Below, piece by piece: positions 40,674 to 44,179 of a DNA stretch of 44,179 bases. The notes beneath the pieces were generated by a model. The model had not been told where the DNA came from and did not search any database. It worked only from the letters and a program-made list of their open reading frames with translations. Each line of letters starts with the position of its first letter. Position 1 is the first letter of the stretch. The DNA is from Planctomycetota bacterium (lineage in GTDB: Bacteria; Planctomycetota; Phycisphaerae; Tepidisphaerales; Tepidisphaeraceae): positions 1 to 44,179 of the forward strand of contig JBCDKH010000007.1 in assembly GCA_038746835.1 (NCBI GenBank). The letters run 5' to 3'. The position numbers and the translations under genes were made by a program.

Positions 40674-41645
40674 TTACTGGCGGAACAGCAGACCCTGCCG
40701 CACGTCGTCCAGCACGAAGTTCTCGAACTTCAGTTCGCTGCCACCGAGCCCAGGCTGACGCCACTGGATGCCACCGGCGTGGCCGTCGGCGAAGAGGAGG
40801 TTGGCGCGGGTGTTGTTGTTGTGGCGGTAGCGAATCATCGACGCCGCGTTCCCGTCTGGGCCGGAGTCAGCGAGCATCTCGGCTGTGGTGGCGTAGTCGC
40901 GGTTGAATCCGGCGTCGGGGCCTTCGATGTACGTGTTGTACGCGGTCTCGAGGGTGGCCCAGTTCTGGCTGTAGCTGGTGCCATTGCCCTGCAGAAGCCA
41001 AAGGTCCTGGTATGACGCCCACCCGTTGGGCCCGAGCAGCGAGCCGATCTGGACGGCATCGGCCAGCAACATCATCTCCGTCGGTCGAGGCACGCGGCTC
41101 AGCAGGTACGGCTTGCTGCCGTCATCCGACTGGCCCGGCTGGGCAAAGGCGGGGTTGTACGTCTGATTGGGCTCCAGCGGGCCCGGTGCGAATCGAAAGA
41201 GCTGCGGGTGAACGCCGTAGGTGATGATGTCGTTGCCGTTGACGCCCTCGCCGAGGATGGTGTCGGTGTCGGTGTAGATGTCCCACAGTTCCTTCGGCCC
41301 GCCACCGTTGGCGGTGGAGGCGTAAGTGTCGCCGGTGTCCTTGGAGAAGTAGGGCAAAATGAGCCATGCCCAGTCGGTCGCGCCTTCGCCGTTGGGGCTG
41401 GTGTCACCGTTCCAGAACTTGATCGGCAGCCGGCCGCCGTGGGCCTGGGTGTACATGATCATCGCCGTGCCGATCTGCCGCTGATTCGACAGGCAGACGA
41501 CGGTGTTGGCCGACCCTCTGGCCCGCGACAGCGTTGGCAGCAGGATGCTGACCAGCAGGGCGATGATGCCGATGACCACCAGCAGCTCCACGAGCGTGAA
41601 GCCGTTGTGTCGGCGAGCGTGTCCGGTGAGTTTCGAGTCGACCAT
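40674..41645 (-). CDS. Prepilin-type N-terminal methylation domain protein (H...DG)
   Basis: 323 residues. Begins MVDSKLTGHARRHNG with cleavage expected at G15 before FTLVELLVVIGIIALLVSIL, the type IV pilin/type II secretion signal and hydrophobic helix. The globular part ends with HNNNTRANLLFADGHAGG, the H-x-DG motif typical of a large planctomycete family. Function is unknown; such proteins commonly neighbour sugar-locus regulators. A ggagga ribosome site precedes the ATG. Divergent from the GntR gene with a palindrome in the gap. Confidence 0.9.
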   Translation of the reverse strand: MVDSKLTGHARRHNGFTLVELLVVIGIIALLVSILLPTLSRARGSANTVVCLSNQRQIGTAMIMYTQAHGGRLPIKFWNGDTSPNGEGATDWAWLILPYFSKDTGDTYASTANGGGPKELWDIYTDTDTILGEGVNGNDIITYGVHPQLFRFAPGPLEPNQTYNPAFAQPGQSDDGSKPYLLSRVPRPTEMMLLADAVQIGSLLGPNGWASYQDLWLLQGNGTSYSQNWATLETAYNTYIEGPDAGFNRDYATTAEMLADSGPDGNAASMIRYRHNNNTRANLLFADGHAGGIQWRQPGLGGSELKFENFVLDDVRQGLLFRQ

Positions 41646-41678
41646 GGGTCCTCCGCAGGAAGGCGACGGGTAAGATGG

Positions 41679-41690
41679 AACAATCTTGTT
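41679..41690. promoter_or_regulatory. Palindrome AACAA-tc-TTGTT, candidate regulator site
   Basis: Perfect five-base arms around a two-base centre in the 123-bp gap between the prepilin gene and the GntR-type regulator. GntR-family regulators often bind such palindromes and repress their divergent neighbours; the link to this regulator is inferred. Confidence 0.45.
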
Positions 41691-41756
41691 ACAGAAACCT
41701 ACTTCGAGAATCTCAGGCCGTCAACTGAAAAAGCCAGAGCGGAAAATCGACCGCAG

Positions 41757-41762
41757 TAGGGT
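41757..41762 (+). promoter_or_regulatory. TAGGGT -10-like hexamer, leaderless spacing
   Basis: TAGGGT is followed by exactly six bases and the GTG at 41769, which supports that start for the regulator gene. Confidence 0.45.
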
Positions 41763-41768
41763 CTGGGC

Positions 41769-42824
41769 GTGCCCCGACCGCCCGTCTTTACCCGCGTCGC
41801 CGAGCTGATCGAGCGTCGCATCGAGGCAGGCGACTACCTCCTCAACGACATTCCCGGCGAGCGACGCATCGCCGAGGACGCGGGCGTGAGTCACATGACG
41901 GCCCGAAAAGCCGTCTCCATGCTCCTGGAACGCGGCGTCCTCATTCGTCGGCCCAACGGTTCGCTCGACGTCAGCCCCGATCGCGCCGCCGGCACCGCCA
42001 GCTCGGCCGTCGCGCTGCTCTACCCGTCTGCGGCGTCGCCTCACCTGCTTCGGCTTCGATACGTCGTCGCAGCGGCCGCCGAAGCCAGCGGGCTCACGCT
42101 TCGGCCCGTCCAGTTCGTCCACTGGGACGACCCGATCGTCCGCGATGCCCTCGAGTTTGACGGCGGCGCCATCGTCATACCGAGCACCGAGCCCATCGGC
42201 ACCCAGACGCTGTCGCGTCTCAAGGCCGGCCAAACCGCCCTGCTCGATGCCGATCTCAGCGACGAGTCGATCGCGTCGATCCGACTCTTCCCCGACGACC
42301 ACATTCGCCTCGTCTTCGACCGGCTCGTCCGCGCGGGACACTGGCACATCGGCTGCATCAGCACCGAGGACCACACGCCCGAAATCCTGCGCCGACTGAG
42401 CCTCTGGCACGACTTTGCCGACGAGCACGGCCTGGATGTCGAGCTGTTCGACGAGCCGGTTCACGACTTTGCCGACCCGATGCCGATCGCCTGCGAGATC
42501 GTGCGTCGTCGCGTTGCTGGCGGGCAGACGCTGCCGTCGGCGTTCATCGGCATGACGTTCCCTGCGGCCGTCGGTGCGTCGCGAGCGCTATGGGAGTCGG
42601 GCGTCGTCGTCGGGAAGGACGTGTCGGTGGCGGCGGTCAATATCGAGCCGCCGGCGCGCTACATGACGCCTGCCGTGACAGGCCTGGACATGCCCGATCT
42701 GCGGCCTGCGCTGCAGCGCTGCTTCGACTGGTTTGCCAGTGGCGATGCTTGGGAAGGGCCGTTCCTGCTGGAGCCCGAGACGCCGAATCTGCTCGAAGGC
42801 GAGTCGGTCGTGTCGCTCGACTAG
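41769..42824 (+). CDS. GntR-type regulator with LacI-like sensor domain
   Basis: 351 residues, GTG start. Residues 1-70 are a GntR winged helix: FTRVAELIERRIEAGDYLLN, ERRIAEDAGVSHMTARKAVS, LLERGVLIRRPNG. From about 77 a periplasmic-binding-protein-like sensor follows (SAVALLYPSAASPHLLRLRY, GHWHIGCIST, LPSAFIGMTFPAAVGASRAL), so it is the GntR/LacI-hybrid type (AraR-like) that responds to a sugar. Likely controls the divergent prepilin gene and the glycosidase locus next to it. TAGGGT lies six bases before the start. Confidence 0.9.
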   Translation: MPRPPVFTRVAELIERRIEAGDYLLNDIPGERRIAEDAGVSHMTARKAVSMLLERGVLIRRPNGSLDVSPDRAAGTASSAVALLYPSAASPHLLRLRYVVAAAAEASGLTLRPVQFVHWDDPIVRDALEFDGGAIVIPSTEPIGTQTLSRLKAGQTALLDADLSDESIASIRLFPDDHIRLVFDRLVRAGHWHIGCISTEDHTPEILRRLSLWHDFADEHGLDVELFDEPVHDFADPMPIACEIVRRRVAGGQTLPSAFIGMTFPAAVGASRALWESGVVVGKDVSVAAVNIEPPARYMTPAVTGLDMPDLRPALQRCFDWFASGDAWEGPFLLEPETPNLLEGESVVSLD

Positions 42825-42845
42825 CACGCCAATCGGCAGCGTCGC

Positions 42846-42880
42846 TTGACAGGCGATGGCCCGATCGTTTACAAGTGTAA
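42846..42880 (+). promoter_or_regulatory. BlaI-type promoter with operator over the -10 box
   Basis: -35 TTGACA (42846-42851), 17-base spacer, -10 TTACAA (42869-42874). The -10 sits inside the palindrome TTACA-AG-TGTAA (42869-42880), which matches the TACAnnTGTA-type sites bound by BlaI/MecI repressors. The ATG of the repressor follows at 42884, so transcription would start almost at the start codon and be blocked by its own product. Confidence 0.65.
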
Positions 42881-42883
42881 TCG

Positions 42884-43303
42884 ATGACGGCTTCGCAAGA
42901 CGAACCGACGATCAGCGACGCCGAGTGGCGCGTGCTCTCGGCCCTGTGGCGTCTGGACGACACCGTCGCGACGGCTCAAGCCGTGGCCGCGGAAGTTCGG
43001 CCGGCGCAGGGCTGGGCGATCGCCACGGTCAAGACGCTGCTGGGCCGACTCGTCGAAAAGGAAGCCGTCGAGGCGTCGGCCGACCCGTCGGACCGTCGTC
43101 GGTTCCTCTACCAGGCCAAGCTCTCGCCCACGCAGGCACGACGACGCGCCGCCAAGTCGTTCGTCGATCGCATCTTCGCCGGCGACACGGCGGCGGGGGC
43201 GTTGCACCTTGTCGAGCAGGCGGACCTGTCCAAGGACCAGATCGACCAGCTTCGCGACGCGCTCGCGTCGGCGGAACGTCGTGCCAAGGGAGGCTCGTCA
43301 TGA
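42884..43303 (+). CDS. BlaI/MecI-family transcriptional repressor
   Basis: 139 residues. The N-terminal winged helix (TISDAEWRVLSALWRLDDTV, then WAIATVKTLLGRLVEKEAVE) and the C-terminal dimerisation part (ARRRAAKSFVDRIFAGDTAA) match BlaI/MecI. Repressors of this type are removed by the paired membrane metalloprotease on signal and control beta-lactamase or other genes; no beta-lactamase is in the window. A likely operator lies directly before the gene. The stop overlaps the BlaR1-like start by four bases (ATGA). Confidence 0.94.
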   Translation: MTASQDEPTISDAEWRVLSALWRLDDTVATAQAVAAEVRPAQGWAIATVKTLLGRLVEKEAVEASADPSDRRRFLYQAKLSPTQARRRAAKSFVDRIFAGDTAAGALHLVEQADLSKDQIDQLRDALASAERRAKGGSS

Positions 43304-44179
43304 TCGACGTCGACGCCTCGATGCTCGGACTGCTTCACGCGTCGTGGCAAGGCGGCCTGATGGCCGTTGCGATTGTGGTCGCAAGCCGACTGCTCGGCCC
43401 ACGCCTGTCGCCGAGATTGCGAGGCTGGCTGTGGTGGCTCGTCGCCCTTCGTCTGGCGCTGCCCGTGACGGTGCAGGTGGCTGTGCTGCCGACGCCCGAA
43501 GAGACGACGGCGGTGACATTGCCGACGCCCATTGCCACGATTCCTGCTGACGTTCAGGTCGATGTCCGCGAGGCCGAGCCTTTGCCAGTGTTCGGCGTCG
43601 AACGGTTCGACGCGACAGTCAGCCAGGCTAATGCGCGACCATCGACCGACCCATCGAACAAGTTGCCGCTCTCGGCGATCGTGATCGGCCTCTGGCTCAT
43701 CGGGGCGATGGCGATTGCGTTCCGGGGCGTTCTGCGTGTCCTGCGTTTTCGTCGGCGGGTTCGGCAGATGCCCGTCATCGTCGACGGACACACGATCGAC
43801 GTGCTTGCGTCCGAGTCGCAAGCGATCGGCGTTCGGCGGCCGACGTTGCGGCGTGCGGGCGACCTTGCCGCGCCGGCGCTTTGGCCAGCGCTGCTCGGCC
43901 GATCCGCCATCCTGCTGCCAGACGCTGCCGAGCTGATGTCGGACAGAGAGCTTCGGCTGACGCTTCGCCACGAGCTCGCGCACGTCCGACGTGGCGACGC
44001 GTGGCAACGTTTGGCCTTCGCGTGCCTGCGTGCGGCACACTGGTTCAACCCGCTCGTCTGGCTCGCGGCCAAGCACGTGTCGGCCGATCAGGAACTCGCT
44101 TGCGACCCGATGACGCTCCGCGCCACCGACGCATCGACACCCCCCACCTACCGCCGACAGCGGTTGCGTCTGGCTTCAC
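43300..44179 (+). CDS. BlaR1/MecR1-like M56 membrane metalloprotease (cut by window end)
   Basis: Partial, 293 codons to the window edge with no stop. An aagggagg ribosome site lies six bases before the ATG, inside the repressor gene. N-terminal hydrophobic segments (about 15-33, 42-63 and 123-142) are followed by the M56 zinc protease core LRHELAHVRRGD (H224, E225, H228) and DQELACDPMTL (263-273), which contributes the third ligand. HWFNPLVWLAAKHV is also typical. By homology it senses an extracellular signal and cleaves the BlaI repressor. The C-terminal sensor is beyond the window; many planctomycete homologues have sensors unrelated to penicillin binding. Confidence 0.9.
   Translation, partial: MIDVDASMLGLLHASWQGGLMAVAIVVASRLLGPRLSPRLRGWLWWLVALRLALPVTVQVAVLPTPEETTAVTLPTPIATIPADVQVDVREAEPLPVFGVERFDATVSQANARPSTDPSNKLPLSAIVIGLWLIGAMAIAFRGVLRVLRFRRRVRQMPVIVDGHTIDVLASESQAIGVRRPTLRRAGDLAAPALWPALLGRSAILLPDAAELMSDRELRLTLRHELAHVRRGDAWQRLAFACLRAAHWFNPLVWLAAKHVSADQELACDPMTLRATDASTPPTYRRQRLRLAS

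Noticed and set aside
1-44179. tRNA or rRNA genes
   Set aside because: No cloverleaf with a TTC-GA-TC-like T arm and no conserved rRNA segment was recognised by eye; a covariance search would be decisive.

Overview
The window reads as chromosomal DNA of a high-GC planctomycete, most likely of the Phycisphaerae type. That placement is inferred from gene style, not from an rRNA: proteins end in PEP-CTERM signals with Arg-rich tails, one glycosidase carries a dockerin plus PEP-CTERM, there is a prepilin-type protein with an H...DG motif, and short-leader or leaderless genes with GTG/TTG starts are common. No rRNA, tRNA, CRISPR array or transposase was seen.

Region by region. 0.2-5.2 kb: a CHAD protein, a fused iron-type ABC permease, and an orphan phage-type terminase pair split by a palindromic repeat. 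5.2-8.8 kb: an unknown anchored protein, then sucC bracketed by two unrelated toxin-antitoxin modules (YoeB/Phd-like and Doc/AbrB-like). 8.9-13.8 kb: a CIA30 protein, an ECF sigma/anti-sigma pair, a DUF4394 PEP-CTERM protein with a strong terminator, and an OprP-like porin. 13.8-20.4 kb (minus strand): a tightly overlapped run of clpP2, a previously missable 56-codon membrane protein, clpP1, a lipoprotein, anmK, murQ, a sodium/solute symporter and nagZ, which joins a two-ClpP protease to a peptidoglycan-recycling pathway. 20.6-23.9 kb: flavodoxin, a K+ channel with two RCK modules, and a membrane protein. 23.9-27.6 kb: a kaiB-kaiC-hybrid histidine kinase operon. 27.7-35.4 kb: RNA-linked genes (rtcB with a hairpin leader, queG, miaA) with a MATE exporter, a DUF1992 protein and Hsp20. 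35.5-42.8 kb: an exported and surface polysaccharide locus with two paralogous GH99-like enzymes around an esterase, a TPR protein, a PEP-CTERM protein, a prepilin-type protein and a GntR/LacI-hybrid regulator. 42.9 kb to the end: BlaI/BlaR1-type repressor and sensor protease, the latter cut by the window edge.

The most notable signals are: (1) a ~95-bp palindromic repeat in four copies, one of which lies exactly in frame inside queG as 31 extra codons and another of which supplies the stop codon of its neighbour; (2) the kaiBC-kinase operon with phosphorylation and catalytic residues kept; (3) ClpP1 with Asn in place of the catalytic Asp, next to a normal ClpP2 and separated by a tiny membrane protein; (4) the orphan terminase; (5) a recurring TAnnnT hexamer exactly six bases before start codons, suggesting widespread leaderless transcription; (6) a long hairpin in the rtcB leader.
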